Both the position numbers and the translations under genes were made by a program. A stretch of DNA of 64,000 bases from Methanolobus sp. ZRKC5 (GTDB taxonomy: Archaea > Halobacteriota > Methanosarcinia > Methanosarcinales > Methanosarcinaceae). Under the pieces are notes generated by a model, which saw nothing but the letters and a program-made list of their open reading frames with translations, did not search any database and was not told where the DNA came from. Below are positions 16,527 to 25,221 of this stretch, in pieces (positions within the stretch are counted from its first letter, which is position 1; every line of letters starts with the position of its first letter). Location of the stretch: assembly GCF_038446525.1 (NCBI RefSeq), contig NZ_CP151792.1, positions 2,170,001-2,234,000 on the forward strand. The letters are read 5' to 3'.

Positions 16527-18148
16527 GTAACTATTCAGCCTAGCTCACTTCCACCAAGCTGATTTCTTCATCCACGATCAATTCTGCAACTTTGGAACAA
16601 ATGAATTGCCATAAAATATTGCACTAATTGCATCGATAACAGATTCAGAATTCTTATTAACAGTAGACACGTATCCTCTTATACGGCAGAAATTTTTTGC
16701 ACCCTGTTCACTGCGGAAAGTACCTGATATCTTCTGCTGTACTTTCGTCATTCTGATATCTCTTTCAGCCTGATTGTTATCAAACGGAACGTTTTGGTCG
16801 TACATAAATCGCAAGATATCCTCTTTATGGCCAATAAACCTATCCAGCAAATTCTTTACCGTGGTCTGCTTCTTACGTCCTCGTTTTTTAGACCGCACAT
16901 TTGATTCCGGATCAGGAGGATTTTCATTCACTCCTAAACAAGTTATGTGATCATAATCCTCACTGAACCTTTGAATTAGCTCAGTATCTAAAAGATCATT
17001 ATCAACATGATGTTTAATGCATATCAAGAGATCACTCATTATCTTTGGCCACTGTTGATCACTGTTTTCGGAAGCTCCAGTTAACTCTCGTAATAAATGT
17101 GCATTACATAATGAATGTTGACATTCATATTTGTTGTACGGTTTCCAAAAATCATGTGTTGCAACACCAGTGTAACCTGGTAATATGCCCATAGCATCCA
17201 TTGCTTCTGAGCCCCTTTTACGATGTGCAAAATAATAGGTCAGTTTGTCTGTACCTGCCACATGAAGCCAATTACGAACTGCATTTATTCTCATTCCTGT
17301 TTCATCCAGATTGATGACAGGAGATTCTTTCAGGAGATGTTTCACTGTATTTTCAAAAGCTCCAAGCTTCTCAAAACAACTACGTTCCGTGTTCACCAAA
17401 GTAGCAGGACTTATCTTGCATCCCAAAATATCAGAGAACAACTTGGTAACACGCTGATAAGGAAGTAATTGGTAAGTGTGCAAATAAACTGCAAATGACT
17501 TAACTCGATGACCGTATTGAGTCGGCTGAGTTACACCATCTGGAAAAAGAGCTTTGTTTACATGAGAACATTTGGGACATGTTTTAATCTCGCAACGATG
17601 TTCAATGCAATTGATAGTTATAGGAGGAATGTCAAAGACCTGTCTTCTTTCATAGTCAGAGGGAACAGAAGCTAACGATCTCCCACAATTGACGCATTGA
17701 TTAACAGGATGAACAATAACTTCATCCGGATCATCATTTATTCTTAATGTAGTACCAGGATGACCGTTTTGACCACCTACATGCTTATTGGTCTTTTTTC
17801 TTTGACTTTTAAGGGTTGGTTTATTCCGTGCATAAGAATCAGTAGAAGGTGGTTTGCTACTGTTGCGACTATTCTTTTCAAGCATTTCTTCCAAATGCCT
17901 GACACGCTCTTCAAGTTGTGCAATTTGGAGAGATTGATGTTCAATTATCCCAAGTAATCGAGTTACAAGTTCTACTACTGCTTCTGGACCAGCTTCATAA
18001 ACTGCAAGTATTTCTTCGCGGTCTATACAAATCCCCTCAGATTGATAGACGTTTTTTATGATATTTTACTGAATATTTTTTAACACATAGAATGAAGCCA
18101 TAGTATATTGTTTTTTGCATCATTAAAACAGTCAGGCTGAATAGTTAC
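16527..18148 (-). mobile_element. IS66-family insertion sequence, copy 1 (1622 bp)
   Basis: Ends are the inverted repeats GTAACTATTCAGCCT (left, 16527) and AGGCTGAATAGTTAC (right, ending 18148). The target CATGTTTT is duplicated exactly on both sides (16519-16526 and 18149-18156), the 8-bp duplication typical of IS66. It carries only the TnpC-type transposase and no TnpA/TnpB genes. Nearly identical to the copy at 55719-57340. Confidence 0.97.
16578..18032 (-). CDS. IS66-family transposase (copy 1)
   Basis: DDE transposase. From the first ATG (17894) it is 438 residues: NSSKPPSTD zinc-finger-side motif, Cys/His zinc ribbon (CVNCGRSL, CEIKTCPKC), catalytic NLDETGM and TGVATHDFWKPY, and NNQAERDIRM with the catalytic Glu. 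However, about 45 further conserved residues lie upstream in frame (REEILAVYEAGPEAVVELV, then a leucine-zipper-like EHQSLQIAQLEERVRHLEE), which IS66 transposases normally have. No ATG, GTG or TTG lies at a suitable place there. The frame is open to a TAA near 18077, and GAGGGG (18033-18038) precedes ATT (18030-18032) and ATA (18024-18026). I place the start at this ATT/ATA; the exact codon is uncertain. Confidence 0.88.
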   Translation of the reverse strand: MCIDREEILAVYEAGPEAVVELVTRLLGIIEHQSLQIAQLEERVRHLEEMLEKNSRNSSKPPSTDSYARNKPTLKSQRKKTNKHVGGQNGHPGTTLRINDDPDEVIVHPVNQCVNCGRSLASVPSDYERRQVFDIPPITINCIEHRCEIKTCPKCSHVNKALFPDGVTQPTQYGHRVKSFAVYLHTYQLLPYQRVTKLFSDILGCKISPATLVNTERSCFEKLGAFENTVKHLLKESPVINLDETGMRINAVRNWLHVAGTDKLTYYFAHRKRGSEAMDAMGILPGYTGVATHDFWKPYNKYECQHSLCNAHLLRELTGASENSDQQWPKIMSDLLICIKHHVDNDLLDTELIQRFSEDYDHITCLGVNENPPDPESNVRSKKRGRKKQTTVKNLLDRFIGHKEDILRFMYDQNVPFDNNQAERDIRMTKVQQKISGTFRSEQGAKNFCRIRGYVSTVNKNSESVIDAISAIFYGNSFVPKLQN

Positions 18149-18161
18149 CATGTTTTTTAGA

Positions 18162-19034
18162 TCATTGAATGTGAATAGCTCTTTCTGCAGATTCTATATG
18201 CAACAACTCTTTCCCATCCATATATATGTGGATCACACCGCCTGATTCTGATACTGTTATGGCGATAGATACTGTATCTCTTGTAATTGCTGCAGCTGAT
18301 ACGTGGCGTCCACCAAGACCTTTTTCAACGGATATATCTCTTGCATCCACATCCAGGTATCTGCCTGCAGCCTCCACCTTTCCGTCTTCCGATATAACAA
18401 AAACACCGTCAAGTTGGGCGAATTCTTTAATGGATTCCCAGTTCATCTTATCCAGAACATCTCTATCTTCTTCACTCTGCCCTGTGTATGGATTCAGGAT
18501 CATTTGATGTGAACGCATCATAACTTCTTCAACATCGCCTACTATAAACGCTGTGCCCACCTGTTTTCCTTCTCGTCCGGTGTTGGATATGTCAAAAGCC
18601 ACTTTTAATACTGCACGCAATAATTCAGATGATATCCTTTCTTCACATTCTCTGAAAATTTTAACTATATGATTGTCAGCAAGATTATGGACTACGATGG
18701 CATATGAATCCTTATTGTCTACTATTCCTATCACAGTACCTTCTTCAATTTCTTCCATCATGAACTCAATAGCTGAAATGTTTTCCACATGTTCTGTTTT
18801 TCCGGAAGCCTGCTGGTTGATCTTATCCAAAATTACCTTTGATCGGTCTTCTTTTGTTTTACTGCTTGCCACAAGGTGGTCTATTAGTGTTTTTTGTTTG
18901 CGGCTTGCGAAATAAACAGGTATGGATGTCTCTGGTTTTTCTAAATTAATATCTCCGGATATTATAATAGCAGTAGACTTCAGTTCTTCTGCGAGCCTTA
19001 TAGCAGCGTTGACAACTACTTCTGTACTGTCCAA
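18162..19034 (-). CDS. dacZ: Diadenylate cyclase, archaeal DacZ type
   Basis: A 290-residue protein. The N-terminal half (STEVVVNAAIRLAEEL, AIIISGDINLE) is a pyruvate-kinase-C-like regulatory domain; the C-terminal half (about 150-290) is a DisA_N cyclase domain with FAQLDGVFVISEDGKVEAAG and GLGGRHVSAAAITRDT. These replace the bacterial DGA and RHR motifs by DGV and RHV. DacZ makes c-di-AMP, an essential osmotic/potassium signal in haloarchaea. The start is a TTG at 19034 with AGAGGGA five bases upstream; the longer frame to 19238 would overlap the divergent thpR gene. The gene ends 13 bp from the IS66 insertion. Confidence 0.88.
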   Translation of the reverse strand: MDSTEVVVNAAIRLAEELKSTAIIISGDINLEKPETSIPVYFASRKQKTLIDHLVASSKTKEDRSKVILDKINQQASGKTEHVENISAIEFMMEEIEEGTVIGIVDNKDSYAIVVHNLADNHIVKIFRECEERISSELLRAVLKVAFDISNTGREGKQVGTAFIVGDVEEVMMRSHQMILNPYTGQSEEDRDVLDKMNWESIKEFAQLDGVFVISEDGKVEAAGRYLDVDARDISVEKGLGGRHVSAAAITRDTVSIAITVSESGGVIHIYMDGKELLHIESAERAIHIQ

Positions 19035-19171
19035 ATTATTCCCTCTGTTTATATCAAAGATATAACTACTAAATCGTAATATATTATATATTCTTACTTT
19101 ATAAATAGAACCTGTTTGGCAGCGATATTCATTTATGTCTCCAACATAAATGGTAATTGGTGATAGGTTTG

Positions 19172-19714
19172 GTGAGAACTTTTGTTGCGGTAGATTTCCC
19201 TGAAGAGTTGCGCAATAAAATTGCTGATATCCAGTCAAAATTCGATGATTTCAAATTCAAATTTGTAGATTCACACATAGTACATATTACCATGAAATTT
19301 TTGGGCGATATTTCTGAGGATAAGATCGCAGAGATTTCAAATGCTCTTGATTTAGTAAAGTGTGAACCCTTTGAAGCACAGGTAAGGGGGGTTGGTGTAT
19401 TCCCAAAGCCAAATTTCGCCAAGGTCATATGGTTGGGTTGCAACGGGGATTTTGATAAGCTACATGAATTGGTAAACAGCTCACTTTCTTCCTTTGAGTT
19501 TGAACATAATCCTCATCTTTTCAGTGCCCACGCAACTCTTGCCAGGGTCAAGTACCTGCCAAAAAAGAAAAAAGCAGAGTTTCTGGAATTACTCGAGGAG
19601 TTGGCAGACGTAGATCTTGGGACAATGCAGGTTGATACGGTAAAACTGAAAAAAAGTACGCTGACTCCACATGGTCCCGTATATGAGACCTTGCATAAGG
19701 TCAGCCTGAAATAA
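19172..19714 (+). CDS. thpR: RNA 2',3'-cyclic phosphodiesterase (ThpR, 2H family)
   Basis: About 180 residues from the GTG at 19172 (start VRTFVAVDFPEELRNKI), with GGTGA eight bases upstream; a TTG at 19157 is an alternative. The two 2H-phosphoesterase motifs are HITMKF (about residue 39) and HATLARVK (about 118). These enzymes hydrolyse 2',3'-cyclic phosphate RNA ends and were first described as 2'-5' RNA ligases. Divergent from dacZ with 137 bp between. Confidence 0.92.
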   Translation: MRTFVAVDFPEELRNKIADIQSKFDDFKFKFVDSHIVHITMKFLGDISEDKIAEISNALDLVKCEPFEAQVRGVGVFPKPNFAKVIWLGCNGDFDKLHELVNSSLSSFEFEHNPHLFSAHATLARVKYLPKKKKAEFLELLEELADVDLGTMQVDTVKLKKSTLTPHGPVYETLHKVSLK

Positions 19715-19737
19715 GTTTTCACTTCTCTAATTATTCT

Positions 19738-20757
19738 TTAATTGTTCTCATAACTGGAAAAACCACTGGAACGTACGATTCTTTTATCCGTTGTTATGAG
19801 CAGGCACTCTATGCCGTCGAGATCTTCGACCATATTTATGCCATCTTTTTCTCCAAGAATGAAAACTGCAGTAGCAAATGCATCCGCATCCATTGCAGAA
19901 CTGGCTATAACAGTTGCACTTATGAGATTCTGTGATGTATAACCTGTTCGGGGGTCTGCTATATGGGAAACTTTTGCAGTATCATTGAAATAGCGCTCGT
20001 AGTTCCCGCTTGTAGCAACAGCCATATCTTTAATATCCATAATCGTCACTGAATCTTCGCTTTTTTCCGGATTCTGCAATCCTACTCTCCACGAACTTTC
20101 ATCCGGCTTGCTGCCAATATATCTGCCGTCACCACCGGCATTGACAAATCCTGAAATAATACCATCATCAATCAGTGATTCTATTGCCAGGTCTACGGCA
20201 TATCCCTTTGCAACTCCTCCAAGTGTGATTTTCATACCGTTGCCAAGGGTGATGTTGTTCCCGTCGATTACTATGGCCGAATAATTCACCAATATAAGTG
20301 TTTCATTGATCTCCTCAGGTGTTGGATCTTCGTAGGTTCCGCCAGGGCTGTACTTACTTGCCCACAGGTCAAGAACAGGCTGTATGGATATGTCAAAAGC
20401 TCCTTTGCTTCTTTGGGAATAGTATTTGGATCTGTCAACGACATAGGCAAGTTCAAGGTCTGCATTATTCACAAATCCTTCTTCATTAAGCATGCTTAGT
20501 TCACTATTGTTGTCGTAGTTGTTCATCACCCTGTCAACATAATACATTTTGTTAAAAGCACGTTCGATAACTTCCGAAGCATATGTTTCGTTGGAAGTTA
20601 GGATTGATATGGTAACTGTAGTGTCCATCAGGCTTCTGGTTTGCGAATAGCTTTCTTGTTCAATGGTAATATCGGTATCCTCGTCAGCGATATAATTTAT
20701 CATTAATAATACTGTGAAAATCGCTATCAGTCCAATGGCAACAGTTTTATAGTTCAT
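19738..20757 (-). CDS. apbE: FAD:protein FMN transferase (ApbE family)
   Basis: A 339-residue protein with an N-terminal membrane anchor (KTVAIGLIAIFTVLLMINYIA). The flavin transferase domain follows: SLMDTTVTISIL, YYSQRSKGAFDISIQPVLDLW, KGYAVDLAIESL, FVNAGGDGRYIG, ADPRTGYTSQNLISATVIA and the metal-binding SSAMDADAFATAVFILG. It attaches FMN to threonine in RnfG and RnfD outside the membrane. It diverges from the rnf operon across a 105-bp shared promoter region, so co-regulation is likely. Confidence 0.94.
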   Translation of the reverse strand: MNYKTVAIGLIAIFTVLLMINYIADEDTDITIEQESYSQTRSLMDTTVTISILTSNETYASEVIERAFNKMYYVDRVMNNYDNNSELSMLNEEGFVNNADLELAYVVDRSKYYSQRSKGAFDISIQPVLDLWASKYSPGGTYEDPTPEEINETLILVNYSAIVIDGNNITLGNGMKITLGGVAKGYAVDLAIESLIDDGIISGFVNAGGDGRYIGSKPDESSWRVGLQNPEKSEDSVTIMDIKDMAVATSGNYERYFNDTAKVSHIADPRTGYTSQNLISATVIASSAMDADAFATAVFILGEKDGINMVEDLDGIECLLITTDKRIVRSSGFSSYENN

Positions 20758-20862
20758 GCTGTATGAACAGAGATAATTAATATTAAACTTATGTACCGTG
20801 GAGAGAAGGAAAGCAATTTCCTTCTATTTTAGTTATTATATTCATCTGAAGGAAGTAATAGA

Positions 20863-21267
20863 ATGAGCAATCCCAGCACAGGATCAGGTACGGGAACCAG
20901 TTCAAGCAAGGACAAATATCTTGTTGTCGCCCTTCATCAGTTAATGGAAGAATACGGTTGGAGAGGTATCGAGAAGCACTTTGGTTTTGTGAAACACCAC
21001 ACAATTTATGTTAAACCAGGTTCACTTCTTGATAAAATTGAACTTAAAGCTAATGTACTTGGTAATCACATGGATGTGGACTTTTTAGGAATAACTCCTC
21101 AAAAAGGTCTTCTTGATAAAGTCTTTGACTTTAATATACGCGTAGTGCGCAAGTCGTATGAGATTAGTAAATACGTCTCAAATGACATGAAAATCACAAA
21201 TGAGCAGCTTTTGAGAAACGACATTATAGTTGTCATCAGACAGCTTGAGGAAGTTGCAGAGGATTGA
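20863..21267 (+). CDS. Uncharacterised protein at the head of the mmcA-rnf operon
   Basis: A 134-residue protein that I do not recognise. It has a Ser/Gly/Thr-rich start (SNPSTGSGTGTSSSKDK), no signal peptide or membrane segment, then a compact soluble domain (YLVVALHQLMEEYGWRGIEKHFGF to IVVIRQLEEVAED) with alternating strands and helices. GAAGGAAG precedes the ATG. It ends 13 bp before mmcA, which makes it the first gene of the operon; it may be a regulator or assembly factor for the cytochrome or Rnf, but this is position-based inference only. Confidence 0.75.
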   Translation: MSNPSTGSGTGTSSSKDKYLVVALHQLMEEYGWRGIEKHFGFVKHHTIYVKPGSLLDKIELKANVLGNHMDVDFLGITPQKGLLDKVFDFNIRVVRKSYEISKYVSNDMKITNEQLLRNDIIVVIRQLEEVAED

Positions 21268-21280
21268 GGACGAGGCAAGC

Positions 21281-22840
21281 ATGGCTAAATTAAATGTAAT
21301 TCTTATTGGAATCCTCGTAGTGATGTTCGCTGCATCCGGCGTGTATGCTTTTATTGGCTACAGCGGAAATGGGGCTATGTCTGCTCATTATATGACCGAG
21401 CAGAAATGGTCTGACAGTTCGTGCAGTGGTTGTCATGTAGGTATGTACGAGGAAGTTTCCGAATCATATCATGTTGGACAGGATTTGAAGAAATGGTCAT
21501 CGATCATGGAATATGGCGTTGCAGTTGACGGTATTGACGAAGACGCAATGTCTGTAACATACGGCCAGGTCCACCCTGGTGGCGGTTACATGGCAGACTA
21601 CGGAGTCGATATTGATTGTATGATCTGTCATGAGCAGGTTGGTGGATATGACTTTGAGGCACGTGCAGAAAGAATAGCTGCAGGTGATTTCGAGAACGCC
21701 AACGAAGCCGCAATTGAAGAATCAAGGGCGGAATTGCAGAAAGAACCACTTTATATGGCAGGCTACGTGCTTGATGTTCTGGCACCTGTTCCACTTGTAA
21801 CTGAAATACATGATGAGGTTAATGGTGCTCCAGGCAAGGCACTCTGTGGAAGCAACTGTCACACAGGTGATATCGCAACAACTGCAGTAGCATGGACACT
21901 TGAAGATTCTGCTTATTATGATGTTCACGATAATGTCGATTGCCAGGAATGCCACGAAACAGAAGAACACAAGATTGGTAGCCGTGAATACCTGTTTGCT
22001 TCGGGACCAACACATATGGAAACAGAAGCAGGTGTAAAGGACTGTGATTCATCAGGCTGTCACGAGGACATATCGCATGGCGGAATGGTTGATGCTCACC
22101 TTGATTTCCTAAGCTGTGAGTCATGCCACATCCCGTCACTTCCGGGTAGCGATGTCACAGGTACTCCTGTTATTAAAGAATTCAGCTGGGCAAATGGTGT
22201 TCGTGAAGATGTCACATATGATTCAGAGTTCACACCTACACTTGCATGGTCCGAGGGTGTTTACTACGATCTTCTGCCAATAGCACAGGAACGTGAAGAG
22301 GACTCTGTCCTAAAACCATTCAATATTATCAATGGTATCTGGTGGGATGAAGGGACTGATGTGGATGTATTCGCAGATCCTGATAATAGTTCTTTAATTG
22401 GTACTCCGATAGTTCCTGCAGATGTACTCAGTGCAGACGCAGACAACGATGGTGATGTAACTGAAGATGAGCTTCGGTCATATGATGGTGACATGGATGG
22501 TAGTCCGGATTATCCAAATGCAGTTCTCAGGCATGTGGATATGTACTATCAGGTAAGCCATAATATTGTCAGTTCCAGTGTAGGTCTTGCTGAGCCGCTT
22601 GAATGTGCAGATTGCCATGGAGCATCAGCTTCAGATACACTTCAGAATGTCCACTTCGGAGATTCTATAAAGGATTGTTCAGAATGCCATGATCTTGTAC
22701 CTGTGATCAACTGGAAATCATTGGGCTATGATAGCGATCCGGCAGAGACTAATCCACCGACAGATTTCTCCGCTAATACAATTAGTGTGACAATTCCAGG
22801 TGCAAAGCCTACTGAAGTAGAAAGGGAGCCTGCATTCTAA
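21281..22840 (+). CDS. mmcA: Multihaem cytochrome c MmcA of the Rnf complex
   Basis: A 519-residue protein with an N-terminal signal anchor (LNVILIGILVVMFAASGVYA). Eight haem-binding motifs are visible: six CxxCH (CSGCH, CMICH, CQECH, CESCH, CADCH, CSECH), one CX3CH (CGSNCH) and one CX4CH (CDSSGCH). A Ca-binding EF-hand-like loop DADNDGDVTEDE lies between the sixth and seventh motifs. In Methanosarcina acetivorans, MmcA (described as seven-haem, from memory) links Rnf to methanophenazine and extracellular acceptors. The ATG at 21281 is preceded by GAGG; an upstream frame from 21230 overlaps the previous gene and is not used. It is followed by rnfC after 12 bp. Confidence 0.95.
   Translation: MAKLNVILIGILVVMFAASGVYAFIGYSGNGAMSAHYMTEQKWSDSSCSGCHVGMYEEVSESYHVGQDLKKWSSIMEYGVAVDGIDEDAMSVTYGQVHPGGGYMADYGVDIDCMICHEQVGGYDFEARAERIAAGDFENANEAAIEESRAELQKEPLYMAGYVLDVLAPVPLVTEIHDEVNGAPGKALCGSNCHTGDIATTAVAWTLEDSAYYDVHDNVDCQECHETEEHKIGSREYLFASGPTHMETEAGVKDCDSSGCHEDISHGGMVDAHLDFLSCESCHIPSLPGSDVTGTPVIKEFSWANGVREDVTYDSEFTPTLAWSEGVYYDLLPIAQEREEDSVLKPFNIINGIWWDEGTDVDVFADPDNSSLIGTPIVPADVLSADADNDGDVTEDELRSYDGDMDGSPDYPNAVLRHVDMYYQVSHNIVSSSVGLAEPLECADCHGASASDTLQNVHFGDSIKDCSECHDLVPVINWKSLGYDSDPAETNPPTDFSANTISVTIPGAKPTEVEREPAF
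22432..22470 (+). other. EF-hand-like calcium-binding loop within MmcA
   Basis: The codons for SADADNDGDVTED and the following EL lie here; DADNDGDVTEDE fits the 12-residue EF-hand pattern D-x-D-x-D-G-x-V-x-x-x-E. It is followed by a second acidic stretch DGDMDGSPD. It sits between haem motifs 6 and 7. Confidence 0.6.
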
Positions 22841-22852
22841 GGAGCTGGTACT

Positions 22853-24202
22853 GTGGAAATCAAAACATTGGATAAATTACCCGAAAAAATAATAATTCCA
22901 CTCAGACAGCACAGGGGTGCTGTCTGTGAACCCCTTGTGAAGAAAGGCGACAGGGTTCTTATTGGACAGAAGATAGGAGATAGTGAAGAATATTACTCAT
23001 CTGCAGTTCACTCAAGCGTATGTGGTGAGGTCATTGCTATTGAAGAGGCTGCTCATCCTGATGGTAACAAGTCAATGAGCGTTATTATCCAGCCGGAAGA
23101 CAGCAATGAGACAGTTGTATTCTCTCCCAGCAAGGATCTTACACCTGAAAAACTTGCAGAACTCATAAAGGAATCAGGTATTGTGGAGCATTACGGAATG
23201 CCCACTCATACTGTCCTTAAACCAACTGGCAAGAATATCGATACAGTGCTTATAAATGCGACATCATCCGAATGGATTGGTGGTACATTTGGAACTCCCA
23301 AGGAATATGCGTCCCAGGTAATGGATGCTCTCAAGTTGCTCATGAAAGCAGCCGGTGCCAAAAAGGGAGCTATTGTATTGAGGACTGATGATAATGATTC
23401 CATTGATGCATTTGAGGGCATTGAGGTCGATAATAAAAAGCTGAGAGTTGCTCCTCTTGTAGGTGGCCGTAAGATAGGGTACTATTTCAACGAGCAGGAA
23501 TCTGACATTGTTGTCCTATCCCAGAAACGCATTTACGGGAAAAAAATCCTGAATTTCTTTACTTATAATGTAACAGGAAGGCAGGTTAACATAGGCTGTG
23601 ACCCAACAGATGTTGGAGTTGCGGTGTGTGGTATCAAGTCTGCAAAGGCTCTTTACGATGCTGTTCATGAAGGCAAGCCTTTCTATGACACCGTTGTTTC
23701 TCTTGAAGGTGTTTCAAATCACATGGAATATATTCTTGTAAAGATTGGAACCCCATTCAAGGATATTATTGAAGCCTGCGGTTTTACCGGTGATATTGGA
23801 AAGATAATTGCCAACGGTGTAAGAACTGGTGTGGCTCAGTACACTGACCAGGTCCCTGTGACAAAAGGAACCACAAGAATATCCCTGCAGAAACCTGAAG
23901 AGATCATCCGGGACGAGTCGATAGCATGCATTCATTGTGCACGTTGTGTGGATGTCTGTCCGGTTGAGCTTATTCCAAGCCGTCTTGCTGTCATGGCAGA
24001 CCAGGGTCGTTTTGATGAATGCAGGCAAATGCATATTCAGAATTGTATCGAATGTGGTGATTGTGCGGCAGTCTGCCCATCAAAAATACATATACTACAG
24101 CTTATAAGGTACTCAAAAGATGCAATAGAGATGGCCTATGAAGACTTACCTTCAAAGGAATCATCCAATCTGAAACTTGGCTGTGGCTGCGGAGGCGAGT
24201 AA
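22853..24202 (+). CDS. rnfC: Rnf complex subunit RnfC
   Basis: A 449-residue subunit. Residues 1-80 have the sandwich hybrid/biotinyl-like start (IPLRQHRGAVCEPLVKKGDRVLIGQKIGD), the middle is the Nqo1-like region, and the C-terminal part carries two 4Fe4S motifs (CIHCARCVDVCP and CIECGDCAAVCP). The tail LGCGCGGE is Cys-rich. RnfC is the peripheral electron-entry subunit; in methanogens it is expected to work with ferredoxin and MmcA rather than NADH. The start is a GTG with AAGGAG eight bases upstream. Confidence 0.96.
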   Translation: MEIKTLDKLPEKIIIPLRQHRGAVCEPLVKKGDRVLIGQKIGDSEEYYSSAVHSSVCGEVIAIEEAAHPDGNKSMSVIIQPEDSNETVVFSPSKDLTPEKLAELIKESGIVEHYGMPTHTVLKPTGKNIDTVLINATSSEWIGGTFGTPKEYASQVMDALKLLMKAAGAKKGAIVLRTDDNDSIDAFEGIEVDNKKLRVAPLVGGRKIGYYFNEQESDIVVLSQKRIYGKKILNFFTYNVTGRQVNIGCDPTDVGVAVCGIKSAKALYDAVHEGKPFYDTVVSLEGVSNHMEYILVKIGTPFKDIIEACGFTGDIGKIIANGVRTGVAQYTDQVPVTKGTTRISLQKPEEIIRDESIACIHCARCVDVCPVELIPSRLAVMADQGRFDECRQMHIQNCIECGDCAAVCPSKIHILQLIRYSKDAIEMAYEDLPSKESSNLKLGCGCGGE

Positions 24203-24204
24203 AA

Positions 24205-25221
24205 ATGACATATACGATTTCAGCTCCTCCTCATAAGAAAACAAGATTAGATTTCAAGACATTGAATATAAGTAAAATAATCGCTTTGCTTCCGTTATGT
24301 TTCGCAGCGATATACTTCTTTGGTATTCCTGCACTCGGGATCATCATTGCGTGTGTATTAGCGGCGGTAGCAACTGAATTTGGTATTCAGACAATATTCA
24401 AGCAGAAAGTAACCATTGCAGATGGACATGCAGCTCTTACGGGACTTATGCTTGCACTTCTGATTCCACCTGAAGCTCCTTTATGGATAGCAGTTGTTGG
24501 TGGTTTTTTTGCGATAACAGTTGGAAAACATGTTTTTGGAGGAATCGGCTCTTATATATTTAACCCGGTTCTTGTGGCCTGGGTGTTTATAAGAAGTGCA
24601 TGGTCCTCTGATATGATGCCTTTATCCATTCCTCATACAGGTCAATTCTCTGATCTTATACTTGAGAATGGTGCGGGTCTGATGGTGGACGTTTCTCCGA
24701 TACTGCTTGTAGGTGGTTTATACCTTATTTACAAGAGATATGTTGACTGGAGAGTTCCTTTTGCATTCTTTGTAACAATGATAGCATTACCACAAACAAT
24801 GTTATTTATTTCAGGTGTAATTGCTCTGGTTCATGAAGGTGTCCTGAATCCACTGATGTATATGTCACAGCTTTTCACTTTCCTTGATATGAGTCCTGAG
24901 TTGCCATATTCAATGATAGGGATAGTCTTTTTTGGTATACTTTTCCTTGCAACTGACACACCAACTTCTCCGGTGACCAAAAGTGGACGTGTCATATACG
25001 GCATTACATGTGGTGTGCTTGTTTTCATATACGGTTATTTCAGCAACTATGTTGACGGAGTATTATACGGCATCTTCCTTGCAAACTGTGTTGCTTCTTA
25101 CATAGAGGTCAATACCATGCCTGCATCATTCGGAACAAAGTCACTTCCAGAGAAAGTATACAGGAATGTCATGGATAAGATTCCGGCATCCCTAAAATTC
25201 GAGGTGATGAAAAATGAGTGA
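24205..25221 (+). CDS. rnfD: Rnf complex subunit RnfD
   Basis: A 338-residue membrane protein of the NqrB/RnfD family with about eight to ten helices. ATDTPTSPVTKSGRVIYGI (about residue 253) carries the threonine-containing DTPTSPVT motif where FMN is covalently attached by ApbE; GGIGSYIFNPVLVAWVF is the other family block. It starts 2 bp after rnfC and overlaps rnfG by 8 bp. Confidence 0.96.
   Translation: MTYTISAPPHKKTRLDFKTLNISKIIALLPLCFAAIYFFGIPALGIIIACVLAAVATEFGIQTIFKQKVTIADGHAALTGLMLALLIPPEAPLWIAVVGGFFAITVGKHVFGGIGSYIFNPVLVAWVFIRSAWSSDMMPLSIPHTGQFSDLILENGAGLMVDVSPILLVGGLYLIYKRYVDWRVPFAFFVTMIALPQTMLFISGVIALVHEGVLNPLMYMSQLFTFLDMSPELPYSMIGIVFFGILFLATDTPTSPVTKSGRVIYGITCGVLVFIYGYFSNYVDGVLYGIFLANCVASYIEVNTMPASFGTKSLPEKVYRNVMDKIPASLKFEVMKNE

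Noticed and set aside
19034-19238. N-terminal extension of DacZ
   Set aside because: It would overlap thpR on the other strand; the TTG at 19034 has a strong ribosome binding site and fits family length.
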